A DNA stretch of 29,214 nt from Pseudomonadota bacterium (GTDB lineage: Bacteria; Pseudomonadota; Gammaproteobacteria; Burkholderiales; Burkholderiaceae_C). The DNA lies in the NCBI GenBank assembly GCA_023460715.1, contig JAEWPH010000188.1:1-29214 (forward strand). Direction: 5' to 3'. A program made the translations under genes and the position numbers. Below, in pieces: positions 1-7,664 of the stretch. The notes beneath the pieces were generated by a model. It saw only the letters and a program-made list of their open reading frames with translations. It was not told the origin of the DNA and ran no database searches. Numbering within the stretch: position 1 is the first letter of the stretch; each line of letters opens with the position of its first letter.

Positions 1-246
1 TACAACCGTTCGGGCTGCAAGAAAGGACGGTCCAGCTCAGGCGCCCAGTGCTCAGTCACGGGCTTCAAACTTCCCAGAGGCGCTTCGGGCTACCTGAACT
101 GGTCCGAGCGTCAAAGATACAAGGCACAGCGGCGTCGGCAGCGCCGAGCGCTCCGCGGACGGGGCACCCGGCCCCAGGCGATTACGAGCCAAAATGGACT
201 GCGGCGCTTATCCAGCAAGCGCCCCCAGCTATCACTTAGATAGCAA
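1..246. other. Window-edge region without an assignable gene
   Basis: Two plus-strand frames stay open from base 1 to stop codons at 237-242, but neither translation resembles a family I know. Both read straight through the palindromic repeat at 191-244, so the openness is probably a by-product of high GC. The 3' end of a plus-strand gene entering from the left cannot be excluded. The only structured part I can support is the repeat at the right-hand end. Confidence 0.4.
191..244 (+). repeat. Comamonadaceae-type double-hairpin intergenic repeat, copy 1
   Basis: The element starts with AAAATGG and contains two hairpins in a row. The first is GGCGCTT (203-209), a 7-nt loop, then AAGCGCC (217-223). 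The second is GCTATC (228-233), a 5-nt loop, then GATAGC (239-244). It ends two bases from the stop codon (247-249) of the minus-strand Bug gene, so it forms that gene's immediate 3' untranslated region. The same design recurs at 25455-25509 and 22841-22883, with partial copies at 3081-3097 and 15378-15405. Confidence 0.8.
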
Positions 247-1209
247 TCACTGCGCCTTGGCCAGCCCGAGCTTTTCGATCAGCGCCTTCTCGCGCGCATA
301 GGTGTCCTGCGCGAACTTCTGGTACTCGGCCGTGCCCATGTAGATGGGCACCATGTCGTAGCGGGCCAGGGCGGTGCGGTAGCTTTCCTGGTCCATGGCC
401 TGCTTGAAGGCGTCGTGCAGCCGGCGCACCACGTCGGGCGGCGTACCCTTGGGTGCGCCGATGCCGAAGGGCGAGTTCTGCACGATGTTCAGGCCCAGCT
501 CCTTGAGCGTGGGCGCGTCGGGGAACTTGGCCAGGCGCTCGGCGCCCCAGGTGTTGAGCACGCGCAGCTTGCCGGCCTCGACCTGCGGGGCGAAGCCGGT
601 GGAATCGGTGGCCGCCATGAGCTGGCCGCCCAGAATGCCCTGCATGAGATCGGCGCTGCCCTTGTACGGCACATGCAGCAGCTGGATGCCGAGCTGCTGC
701 GCGACCAGCTCCATCGTCAGGTGCGGGCTGGTGAGCGTGCCGGTGGAGCCGTAGCTGAGCTTGCCGGGGTTGGCCTTGGCGTAGGCTACGAAGTCAGCCC
801 AGGTCTTGAGAGGCGAATCGGCCGGCACCACCACGCCGAAGGCATAGCCGGTGACGTTGATGACGTAGCTGATGTCCTTGACCGGGTCCCAGTTGATCTT
901 GGTGGTGTAGGGCAGGCGGAACACGCCGAGCGGGATCTGCCCGACGGTATAGCCGTCCGGCGCCGAGGTCTGCAGCGCCTGCGCGGGCAGCGTGCCGCCG
1001 GCGCCGGGCTTGTTGTCGACGATGACGGGCTGGCCCAGCACGCGGCTGGCGTTGTCGGCCAGCGCGCGCATGGTGATGTCGGTGGGCCCCCCGGCGGGGA
1101 ACGCGATCACCAGCTTGATGGGCTTGGTGGGAAAGGCCTGGGCGCGGGCGGTGAAGGCGGGGGCAGCCAGGGCGGAGGCCCCGAGCTGGACGAAATGGCG
1201 GCGCTGCAT
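247..1209 (-). CDS. Bug-family (TctC-like) tripartite tricarboxylate transporter substrate-binding protein
   Basis: A 320-residue periplasmic solute-binding protein of the Bug family, which captures organic acids and related compounds. The N-terminus MQRRHFVQLG followed by an Ala-rich stretch to ARAQA is a Tat-like twin-arginine leader. The mature start FPTKPIKLVIAFPAGGPTD is the family hallmark, and the central GSTGTLTSPH and HVPYKGS blocks also match Bug proteins. I chose the ATG at 1209 because it begins the leader and has AAGGA about 9 bases upstream; the frame is open further up but without a signal sequence. No TctA or TctB membrane genes are nearby, so it is an orphan, as is usual for this expanded family in Burkholderiales. 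The ligand cannot be predicted. A palindromic repeat lies directly after its stop codon. Confidence 0.93.
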   Translation of the reverse strand: MQRRHFVQLGASALAAPAFTARAQAFPTKPIKLVIAFPAGGPTDITMRALADNASRVLGQPVIVDNKPGAGGTLPAQALQTSAPDGYTVGQIPLGVFRLPYTTKINWDPVKDISYVINVTGYAFGVVVPADSPLKTWADFVAYAKANPGKLSYGSTGTLTSPHLTMELVAQQLGIQLLHVPYKGSADLMQGILGGQLMAATDSTGFAPQVEAGKLRVLNTWGAERLAKFPDAPTLKELGLNIVQNSPFGIGAPKGTPPDVVRRLHDAFKQAMDQESYRTALARYDMVPIYMGTAEYQKFAQDTYAREKALIEKLGLAKAQ

Positions 1210-1337
1210 GTGGGTGAGGTCCTTGTGGGATCGGTGGGCAAGTGGCCCATTGCACCGCAGCCAGGCCCAGGGCACGCAGGCCGGAAACCCTGAGCCGCTG
1301 TCCCGCAGGCGTCATCCCACCGGTCCCCGGGCGGGCG

Positions 1338-1358
1338 CTTAGAACGTGTTGACGATCT
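1338..1358. repeat. Solo tip of a palindromic repeat overlapping the asnC-type stop codon
   Basis: The core AGAACGTGTTGACGATCT recurs at 29110-29127, and the identity extends leftward by CTT to give 21 matching bases. Here it overlaps by one base the stop codon (1358-1360) of the minus-strand AsnC regulator. At 29107-29127 it overlaps the stop codon of a chemoreceptor gene. A related AGAACACGTTCT palindrome overlaps the IclR stop codon at 18671-18682. Confidence 0.75.
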
Positions 1359-1789
1359 TAGGCCTTGTAGGTGGACAGCAGCAGGCTGGTCTCGGTGTTG
1401 GCGATGCCCGGCGTGAGGCGGATACGGCCCAGCGCGCGGTCGAAGGCCTCCAGGCTGTCGGCGCGCAACTCGGCCAGGATGTCCCAGCGGCCGTTGGTGG
1501 TGTGCAGCGCGTCCACCGCGGGCTCGCCCCGCAGCAGGCGGATCACCTCGGGCGCGGCGTTGCCCTCCACGGCGATGCTCATCCACGCGCGGATGCGGTG
1601 GGGCTCGGAGTCGGGCCGCAGGCGCACGGTGTAGCCCACAATCACGCCCTCTTCCTCCAGCCGCCGCAGCCGGTTCTGCACGGTGCCGCGGGCGATGCGC
1701 AGGCGCGCGGCCAGGGCGGCCACGGGCAGGCGGGCGTCGGTGCGCAGCAGGCCGATGATCTCGCGGTCGGTGTCGTCCATTCTGGTCAT
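1358..1789 (-). CDS. Lrp/AsnC family transcriptional regulator
   Basis: A 143-residue one-domain-pair regulator. The N-terminal helix-turn-helix (about residues 4-60) starts with DDTDREIIGLLRTDARLPVAALA and includes the recognition-helix sequence RGTVQNRLRRLEEEGVI. The C-terminal RAM ligand-binding domain (about 65-143) covers YTVRLRP to TSLLLSTYKA. Members bind amino acids and form octamers. It is transcribed away from ornithine cyclodeaminase across a 131-bp gap, so the simplest inference is amino-acid-responsive control of that gene and of itself. A second ATG at 1780 would give 140 residues and is equally plausible, since neither start has a clear Shine-Dalgarno sequence. Confidence 0.92.
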   Translation of the reverse strand: MTRMDDTDREIIGLLRTDARLPVAALAARLRIARGTVQNRLRRLEEEGVIVGYTVRLRPDSEPHRIRAWMSIAVEGNAAPEVIRLLRGEPAVDALHTTNGRWDILAELRADSLEAFDRALGRIRLTPGIANTETSLLLSTYKA

Positions 1790-1920
1790 GGTGCACAGCC
1801 CTATTGAACAGATCGCCAATTTACTGCGCTATTCGACCACTGTGCAGGCTGGTAGTTGGCGCGGCGCCTTCGGAGAATGGGCAGACAGCCCCCGCCACCT
1901 CGCCTTCCCCGGAGCTTTCC
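1790..1920. promoter_or_regulatory. Divergent asnC/ocd control region
   Basis: This 131-bp region separates the divergent AsnC regulator and ornithine cyclodeaminase genes. An AT-richer patch at about 1803-1840 (TTGAACAGATCGCCAATTTA and following) stands out from the GC-rich surroundings and is the likeliest place for both promoters and the AsnC operator. A weak plus-strand pair, TTGAAC at 1804 and CGCTAT 17 bases later, can be read, but it is not convincing on its own. Confidence 0.4.
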
Positions 1921-2991
1921 ATGACCCGACTCATCGACTTGCCCACCCTGGCCCGCCTCGTCGAAGACATCGGCCCCGCCCGCTTCATGGCCGAGCTGGC
2001 CGACCAGATCCGGGAGGACTTCCTGCGCTGGCCGGCTTTTGAGAAATCGGCCCGCACCGCCAGCCACAGCGCCGGCGGCGTGATCGAGCTGATGCCGGTG
2101 GCGGACGATACGCTCTACAGCTTCAAGTACGTGAACGGCCACCCCGGCAACCCTGCGCAGGGCCTGCCCACGGTGATGGCGTTCGGCGTGCTGGCGGAAG
2201 TGGCTACCGGTTATCCGCTGCTGCTGTCCGAACTCACCCTGACCACCGCGCTGCGCACCGCCGCCACCTCGGCCCTGGCCGCCCAGGCGCTGGCACGGCC
2301 GGGGTCGCGGCGCATGGCGCTGATCGGCAACGGCGCGCAGGGCGAATTCCAGGCGCTGGCCTTCCATGCGCTGCGGGGTATCGACGAGCTGCGCGTGTTC
2401 GACACCGACCCGGCGGCCACCGCCAAGCTGCAGCGCAACCTGGCAGGGGAGCGCGACCTGCATGTCATGCCCGCCGTGTCGGTGGCCGACGCCATGCGCG
2501 GAGCGGACATCGTGACCACCGCCACCGCCGACAAGACGCGCGCGGCGATCATCACGCCCGGCCTGGTGGCGCCGGGCATGCACATCAACGCCGTGGGTGG
2601 CGACTGCCCCGGCAAGACGGAGCTGCACCCCGATGTGCTGCGCGGCGCCAGCGTCTTCGTGGAGTACGCCCCGCAGACGCGCGTGGAGGGCGACATCCAG
2701 CAGCTGCCGGCCGACCACCCGGTGACGGAGCTGTGGCAGGTGCTGGCCGGCCAGGCGCCCGGGCGCCGCAGTGAGCGCGAGGTGACGGTGTTCGACTCGG
2801 TCGGTTTTGCGCTCGAGGACTTTGCCGCCCTGCGTTACGTGCATGCCCGTGCGCAGGAGCGCGGCCTGGGCACCGAGGTGGAACTGGTGCCCACCGACGG
2901 CGACCCGAAAGACCTGTTCGGCCGCACGCGGGGAGCGTCCAGCACGGCGGCCAGCGCAGCAGCAGGCCCGCGGCTGCAGCGCGTGGCATAG
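1921..2991 (+). CDS. ocd: Ornithine cyclodeaminase
   Basis: A 356-residue cytosolic enzyme of the ornithine cyclodeaminase/mu-crystallin family, which converts L-ornithine to L-proline and ammonia with bound NAD+. Key residues fall at the numbering I recall for the Pseudomonas putida enzyme: Glu56, Lys69, Arg112 and Asp228 (in GGDCPGK). The NAD-binding motif LIGNGAQGEFQA lies around residues 134-146. The long C-terminal part (PTDGDPKDLFGRTRG) is also typical of true ornithine cyclodeaminases rather than short ketimine reductases. The ATG at 1921 begins the conserved N-terminus; an upstream in-frame start at 1804 would run through the control region and is rejected. Divergence from an AsnC regulator fits amino-acid-induced catabolism. 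Confidence 0.93.
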   Translation: MTRLIDLPTLARLVEDIGPARFMAELADQIREDFLRWPAFEKSARTASHSAGGVIELMPVADDTLYSFKYVNGHPGNPAQGLPTVMAFGVLAEVATGYPLLLSELTLTTALRTAATSALAAQALARPGSRRMALIGNGAQGEFQALAFHALRGIDELRVFDTDPAATAKLQRNLAGERDLHVMPAVSVADAMRGADIVTTATADKTRAAIITPGLVAPGMHINAVGGDCPGKTELHPDVLRGASVFVEYAPQTRVEGDIQQLPADHPVTELWQVLAGQAPGRRSEREVTVFDSVGFALEDFAALRYVHARAQERGLGTEVELVPTDGDPKDLFGRTRGASSTAASAAAGPRLQRVA

Positions 2992-3080
2992 ACCGCGGCA
3001 TATACGGGTCGGGCCATCGCCTGCCAGCCAACACATTCAAGAGAAACAGGGTTAAATCGCCCACCGATATTGCGCATAAC

Positions 3081-3097
3081 GCTATTTAATTGATAGC
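3081..3097 (-). repeat. Partial copy of the AGCTATC-type repeat
   Basis: The sequence GCTATTTAATTGATAGC is an inverted repeat. Read on the minus strand it is GCTATCAATTAAATAGC, matching the second hairpin of the full elements at 191-244 and 25455-25509. The first hairpin is absent. It sits in the 298-bp gap after ocd, where nothing else was recognised. Confidence 0.55.
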
Positions 3098-3289
3098 GAA
3101 TGACGGCCTGCCGTACACGCATCGCCGTGGCACGCCCTCCTACAGCGCCCGCCTGCCGGAGCCGACACCGCCCCCCCGACGCCGCCCCTAACGTCATGGA
3201 CGTTGCCCGTGGCGCGCGCTGCCGGCTTCACACCCACCTGCATGCCCCGCCCGAAGTCGGCCGGGCAGCCCGCTGAGAGGAAGCCCGCC

Positions 3290-5389
3290 ATGCCCGACCG
3301 CCACCCTGCCCCGCTCGTCCTGGGGGCGCTCTTCGTCCTGATGGGCCTGCTCGTCGGCACGGGCGGCGTGTGGCTGATCGCCCTGGGCGGTTCCTGGTAC
3401 TACCTGCCTGGCGGGCTGGTTCTGGTCCTCACCGGGCTGCTCCTGCTGCAGCGCAACCCGGCAGCGCTGTGGGTGCATGCCGCTCTGTTGACGGCCACGC
3501 TCGCCTGGTCGGTCTGGGAGGCCGGGCTGAACTGGTGGGCCCTCGTGGCGCGCGGCGATGTGCTGTTCTTGCTGGCGCTGGTCATGCTCACGCCCTGGTT
3601 CGCCCGCGGCCTGGTCGCCGCCACGCGGCAACCGGCCCGCCAGGGCCTGACCGCTGCGCTGGGCGCCTTCACCGCCGTGGCGGCGGTCGCCTGGTTCCAG
3701 GGCAGCGGGTACGGCCCGGGCGAAGCCATCGCCCAGGAAGTGCCTGCGCTTGCCGCACCGTCGGTGGAGGCCGCCGCCCATCCCCGCCCCCATTCACTCG
3801 AAGGCCGCCTCGCTGCGCCCTTGCCCGCCCCGTCCCCCAACGCGGGCAACGGGCCGCGTGAAGTCGGCTGGCCGCTTCGCACCGACGTTGCGCCCTCCGC
3901 AGCCGCGGCAGGAGGTTTTCCACCCGCGGCGCTGCATGCCGCCCACCAGGTCTTTTTCTGCACACCGCAGCCGGCGCTGGTGGCGCTGGACGCGGCCACC
4001 GGCACGCCGCTGTGGCGGCACGCATTGGAGCCCGGCGCCGCAGCGGACTGCGAGGCGCTGTCGTACCAGCCGCCCGCCGCAGGCCCAGGCGCTGGCGCCG
4101 CCGAGGCCGCACCAAAGGCAACGCACGCCGTGCTGTCCCGCCCGGCAACAGCCGAGTCGCGCTGCGATGCCCGCCTCTTCGTGCCCATGGGCGCTGCCCG
4201 TGTTCTGGCTCTGAATCCGCTCGACGGCCGACCTTGCGCCGAACTCGGCACGGGCGGGGGCGTGATCGCCCTGCAGACGCAGCCAGCGCAGGGCAGTGCC
4301 CACCCACCGGAAGCCATCGTGGCCCTGGCCGCCACAGGCGACCGCCTGCTCGTCGCGAGCGCGGCGGGGCCGGCGCGCAAGGACGACGCTGCCATGCCCG
4401 CGGCCCGCCTGACCCTTCAGGCGTACGACCTGCGCACCGGTGCCCCCACGTGGCAGTGGCAGCCGCCGGCGGGCCTGGCGCCCGCCCCGGGCCGCCAGCC
4501 GCTCACGCACATCGACGATGCACTGGGCCTGCTGTACGTGATGGGCCGCACGGGCACTGCCGCAGAGGGAGGGATCGCCGTGGCAGCGCTCGACCTGGCC
4601 AGCGGGCGCCTGCGCTGGCGGTTCGAGAGCGAGGAGCCTGCCGGTCCAGGCCAGCCGGTGGCCGTGGCCGCAGGGGCCCCGGCAGCGGCACCCGTCTATT
4701 TCGCCGATCTGCGCCGCGGACCGGCCCACATTCCGGCGCTGGTGCATCCGACGGCCGGCGGGCACGCCATCGTCCTGGACCGGCGCACGGGCACACCTCT
4801 GCAGCCCGCCTCCGGCCCGGCGAGCGGAGCCGGCAGCCGCCCTCCGAGCGGTGCCGACCTGTGGGGCGTGACGCTGCTCGACCAGCTGGCCTGCCGCATC
4901 GCCTTCGAACGGCTGCGCTTCCAGGACCGCTTCAGCCCGCGGGACGCTGCCATGGCCCTTCCGGCGCACGGCGGCACGCTGGGCCGCTTCCACTGGCCGG
5001 ATCTGCCGGGTGAGGCGCCGGGCACGGCTGCGCTGCAGGTGTCGACAGGGGGCGGGGGCGGGAGCGCATTGCCCGCGCCGAGGCGCGCCGAGCCCGGCCC
5101 GCTGATGGTGCAGACGCGCTCGACCGCATCCGCCGAATCAGGTCCGGTCACCCTGGTGCAGCTACAGCCGCTGCGCTCACCGCTGGGCCTGCCCTGCCAA
5201 TCGCCCCGCACCGGCAGCACCGCACCGCCACTGCCCTCCTCCACCGGAGTGCCTCAGGCTCCGGCGCCGGCGGGACCGATGACCACCGCCCCACCCAGCC
5301 GCCCAGACCTGCTGGTGCACACGGGAAACCAGGGAACCCCTGGCGCCGCCGGCGCGGTGCAGCTTGCAGCAGCCCCGCCGCAGGGCTGA
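3290..5389 (+). CDS. Membrane-bound PQQ-dehydrogenase-like protein lacking the catalytic block
   Basis: A 699-residue protein related to the membrane glucose/quinate/shikimate PQQ dehydrogenases (Gcd, about 800 residues). Residues 8-140 carry about five transmembrane segments like the Gcd N-terminal domain. Propeller landmarks follow: VALDAATGTPLWRH (231-244), RLFVPMGAARVLALNPLDGRPC (295-316), AYDLRTGAPTW (378-388), IVLDRRTGTPLQP (494-506), WGVTLLDQLACRIAFERLRF (525-544) and SPLGLPC (630-636). In functional enzymes a HHDLWDxD-like block containing the catalytic Asp precedes the PALV..VLDRRTG part. Here the equivalent stretch (about 444-470) reads SEEPAGPGQPVAV with no His or Asp. The EPSGV and PDxWGG motifs are missing, and the C-terminus is a short Ala/Pro-rich tail. 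The frame is intact. Start chosen at 3290, after GAGAGGAAG. Probably not a PQQ glucose dehydrogenase in the normal sense. Confidence 0.75.
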   Translation: MPDRHPAPLVLGALFVLMGLLVGTGGVWLIALGGSWYYLPGGLVLVLTGLLLLQRNPAALWVHAALLTATLAWSVWEAGLNWWALVARGDVLFLLALVMLTPWFARGLVAATRQPARQGLTAALGAFTAVAAVAWFQGSGYGPGEAIAQEVPALAAPSVEAAAHPRPHSLEGRLAAPLPAPSPNAGNGPREVGWPLRTDVAPSAAAAGGFPPAALHAAHQVFFCTPQPALVALDAATGTPLWRHALEPGAAADCEALSYQPPAAGPGAGAAEAAPKATHAVLSRPATAESRCDARLFVPMGAARVLALNPLDGRPCAELGTGGGVIALQTQPAQGSAHPPEAIVALAATGDRLLVASAAGPARKDDAAMPAARLTLQAYDLRTGAPTWQWQPPAGLAPAPGRQPLTHIDDALGLLYVMGRTGTAAEGGIAVAALDLASGRLRWRFESEEPAGPGQPVAVAAGAPAAAPVYFADLRRGPAHIPALVHPTAGGHAIVLDRRTGTPLQPASGPASGAGSRPPSGADLWGVTLLDQLACRIAFERLRFQDRFSPRDAAMALPAHGGTLGRFHWPDLPGEAPGTAALQVSTGGGGGSALPAPRRAEPGPLMVQTRSTASAESGPVTLVQLQPLRSPLGLPCQSPRTGSTAPPLPSSTGVPQAPAPAGPMTTAPPSRPDLLVHTGNQGTPGAAGAVQLAAAPPQG

Positions 5390-5428
5390 CAAACGGACGC
5401 TTGCCGGCGCATGCCCTAGCGCGCAGCC

Positions 5429-5818
5429 TTACCGCACGTCCCGGTGCTGCGCAGCAGCCTCCACGGACAGCGGCTCCGCATCGCACCCGACGCCTGCCGC
5501 AATCCAGCGCAACGCCAGGGCCCGCAGCATGCGCCCCACCCAGGCGTTGCGCCATCCGATGACGCTGCCCGGGTCGGCCACCATGCCGCAGTGGTAGCGC
5601 TGCAGCCGGTCGTCCCAGCGCAATGCCACGCACGCCCCGCTGCGCCGGCGCGACACCACCATGCCCAGCGGACACGGCTGCGCCAGACAGCACAGGCCGC
5701 AGCCGTTGCACGGCGCACCGGTGGGCGGCTGCGCCGGGGCCTGCGCATGCCAGTGCACCACCTGCCAGTCGGCGTTGGCGGGCGGGGCATCATGGGAAGA
5801 CGGAGGGGGCGCGGGCAT
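5429..5818 (-). CDS. Small CxxCxxCC cysteine-cluster protein (YkgJ-like)
   Basis: A 129-residue protein with the cluster PCNGCGLCCLAQPCPLG at residues 36-52, the CxxCxxCC signature of YkgJ/PF03692-type proteins thought to bind zinc or an iron-sulfur centre. Two more cysteines (C63, C77) and an RYHCGMVADP segment follow. The C-terminal half (GWRNAWVGRMLRALALRWIAAGVGCDAEP) is hydrophobic and amphipathic. The function is unknown. The chosen ATG at 5818 is the last before the conserved part; the frame is open further upstream, but that sequence overlaps the gltL terminator and does not look coded. It is convergent with the PQQ-dehydrogenase-like gene, 39 bases away. Confidence 0.75.
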   Translation of the reverse strand: MPAPPPSSHDAPPANADWQVVHWHAQAPAQPPTGAPCNGCGLCCLAQPCPLGMVVSRRRSGACVALRWDDRLQRYHCGMVADPGSVIGWRNAWVGRMLRALALRWIAAGVGCDAEPLSVEAAAQHRDVR

Positions 5819-6230
5819 GGAGAGAGCGTGGAGGACCAGGACTGGCGGGCGGAAGAACACGGCGGACCGGCGGACCACATGGGCGACAGCCCCTGCGGCA
5901 TTCTTGCGCAAAGGGCCAGGCAACGGGCCAGTCCACGACAAGCAGGCCGCGCGCGGGTGGCAATCTGCACCGGAATGCCTGGACGGCATACCGGTTGGTG
6001 CAATGCCGCGCACTTCTACTGCCACGGCCACTTCGACGGCCACCACCCCACCGATGCCCGAGCGACCGGCAATGTCGCCATGGGCGCAGTATGGGCAGCG
6101 GAAGCGGCCCAGCCGCGAACGGAGCGCCCACCCCTCGCCCCGCCAGCCAAAAAAAAAGGCGCCCGCAGGCGCCTTGCTCGATGATCGACCAGGGCCGCAC
6201 GCAGCCCGCCCTGCCCGTCGTCGGTTCCGT
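5819..6230. other. Gene-free 412-bp stretch
   Basis: This region lies between the CxxCxxCC gene and the end of gltL, both on the minus strand. Its only recognisable content is the gltL terminator at 6149-6175. Long frames cross it on both strands, but they are low-complexity Pro/Arg/Ala translations without family resemblance. The promoter of the small CxxCxxCC gene should lie in its left part; I could not pick out convincing boxes. Confidence 0.5.
6149..6175 (-). terminator. Rho-independent terminator of the glt operon
   Basis: The stem is GGCGCC (6158-6163), a CGCA loop, then GGCGCC (6168-6173), extended by AA/TT pairs. On the minus strand it runs into a tract of nine U residues (complement of A 6149-6157). 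It lies about 55 bases after the gltL stop codon. Confidence 0.9.
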
Positions 6231-6968
6231 TCAGTGCTGCAGGATCTTGTTGAGGAAGTCCTTGGTGCGCGGCTGGCGCGCATCGGGATTGCCGAAGAAG
6301 TCTTCCTTCGTGCAGTCCTCAAGAATCTTGCCGCCCACGTCCATGAAGATCACGCGGTGGCCGACCTTGCGTGCAAAGCCCATTTCATGGGTCACGCACA
6401 TCATGGTCATGCCTTCGTTGGCCAGGCTCACCATCACGTCCAGCACCTCGCCCACCATTTCGGGGTCCAGGGCCGAGGTCGGCTCGTCGAACAGCATGAC
6501 GATGGGGTCCATCGACAGCGCGCGGGCGATGGCCACACGCTGCTGCTGGCCGCCGGAGAGCTGGCCCGGGAACTTGTCCTTGTGCGCCGACAGGCCCACG
6601 CGGTCAAGCATCTTCAGGCCACGCACCTTGGCGTCCGACGGGTTGCGGCCCAGCACCTTGATCTGCGCGATCGTGAGGTTCTCGGTCACCGACAGGTGCG
6701 GGAACAGCTCGAAATGCTGGAACACCATGCCGACCTGGCTGCGCAGCTTGGGCAGGTTGGTCTTGGGGTCGTGCACGGCCACGCCGTTCACGTAGATCTC
6801 GCCCTTCTGCACGGGCTCCAGGGCGTTCACAGTCTTGATCAGCGTGGACTTGCCGGAGCCGGACGGACCGCACACGACCACCACTTCGCCCTTCTTGATG
6901 GCCGTAGAGCAGTCGTTGAGCACCTGGAAGCTGCCATACCACTTGGAAACGTTCTTGAGTTCAATCAT
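6231..6968 (-). CDS. gltL: Glutamate/aspartate ABC transporter ATP-binding protein GltL
   Basis: The 245-residue ATPase of the glutamate/aspartate importer. It shows Walker A GPSGSGKS at 34-41, the Q-loop Gln84 in [10 protein letters not shown], the signature [15 protein letters not shown] at 137-151, Walker [14 protein letters not shown] at 157-169 and the switch His194 in VTHEMGFAR. Length and sequence are those of polar amino-acid transport ATPases (GlnQ/GltL class). The start at 6968 has GAGGAATTAAGCAA directly before the ATG. It follows gltK by 26 bases and is the last gene before the terminator. Confidence 0.96.
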   Translation of the reverse strand: MIELKNVSKWYGSFQVLNDCSTAIKKGEVVVVCGPSGSGKSTLIKTVNALEPVQKGEIYVNGVAVHDPKTNLPKLRSQVGMVFQHFELFPHLSVTENLTIAQIKVLGRNPSDAKVRGLKMLDRVGLSAHKDKFPGQLSGGQQQRVAIARALSMDPIVMLFDEPTSALDPEMVGEVLDVMVSLANEGMTMMCVTHEMGFARKVGHRVIFMDVGGKILEDCTKEDFFGNPDARQPRTKDFLNKILQH

Positions 6969-6994
6969 TTGCTTAATTCCTCACTCTTGCCAAC

Positions 6995-7663
6995 TCAGCG
7001 GATGATGGCGATTTTGCGGTGCAGGCGCTTCACGAGCGCGGACAGCGCGAAGCACATCACGAAGTACACGACAGCGGCCAGCAGGTAGGCCTCGATGGGA
7101 CGGCCGTAGTTCTTGCCGGCGGTTTCGAAGCCCTTGAGCATGTCGTACGCACCGATGGCATAGACCAGCGACGTGTCCTGGAACAGGATGATGGTCTGCG
7201 TGAGCAGCACCGGCAGCATGTTGCGGAACGCCTGGGGCAGGATGACCAGCTTCATGTTCTGGCCGTAGGTCATGCCCAGGGCCTGACCGGCATGCACCTG
7301 GCCGCGCGAGATGGACTGGATGCCGGCACGCATGATTTCGCTGAAGTAAGCGGCCTCGAACGCGATGAAGGTGACCACCGCAGACATCTCGGCACCGATC
7401 GGCTTGCCGATCAGGAAGGGCACCAGCAGGAAGAACCAGAGGATCACCATCACCAGCGGAATGCTGCGCATGCCGTTGACGTAGATGGTGGCGGGCACGT
7501 CCAGCCACTTCTTGCCCGACAGGCGCATCAGCGCCAGCACCGTGCCGAAGAGAATACCGCCGATCGTGGCCACCACCGTCAGCACGATGCTGAAGTAGAA
7601 GCCCTTCAGGACGAACTTGCTGATGATGTCCCAGTTGTAGAAGGAAAAGTCGAGTCCCATCAT
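6995..7663 (-). CDS. gltK: Glutamate/aspartate ABC transporter permease GltK
   Basis: A roughly 222-residue inner-membrane permease of the HisMQ family with about five transmembrane helices. N-terminal MMGLDFSFYNWDIISKFVLKGFYFS matches GltK. The cytoplasmic coupling loop EAAYFSEIMRAGIQSISRGQVHAGQALGMTYGQ contains the EAA motif that contacts GltL. Two adjacent ATGs (7663 and 7660) are possible; 7663 lies 8 bases after GGAGG. The start sits one base from the gltJ stop codon (7665-7667), which implies translational coupling. Confidence 0.95.
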   Translation of the reverse strand: MMGLDFSFYNWDIISKFVLKGFYFSIVLTVVATIGGILFGTVLALMRLSGKKWLDVPATIYVNGMRSIPLVMVILWFFLLVPFLIGKPIGAEMSAVVTFIAFEAAYFSEIMRAGIQSISRGQVHAGQALGMTYGQNMKLVILPQAFRNMLPVLLTQTIILFQDTSLVYAIGAYDMLKGFETAGKNYGRPIEAYLLAAVVYFVMCFALSALVKRLHRKIAIIR

Positions 7664-7664
7664 G

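Noticed and set aside
48..239. A 63-codon open frame at the left edge
   Set aside because: It runs through the palindromic repeat, a second frame is equally open, and the translation is low-complexity without family resemblance.
1804..1920. A longer N-terminus for ornithine cyclodeaminase
   Set aside because: It would cross the divergent control region, and family numbering (Lys69, Asp228) fits exactly when the start is at 1921.
3082..3360. Minus-strand frames in the gap before the PQQ-dehydrogenase-like gene
   Set aside because: No family resemblance or ribosome-binding site; they overlap the partial repeat and the real gene's start.
5819..6322. An upstream extension of the CxxCxxCC protein to about 297 residues
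   Set aside because: The extension overlaps the gltL terminator and the gltL coding end, and its sequence is unlike the conserved part.
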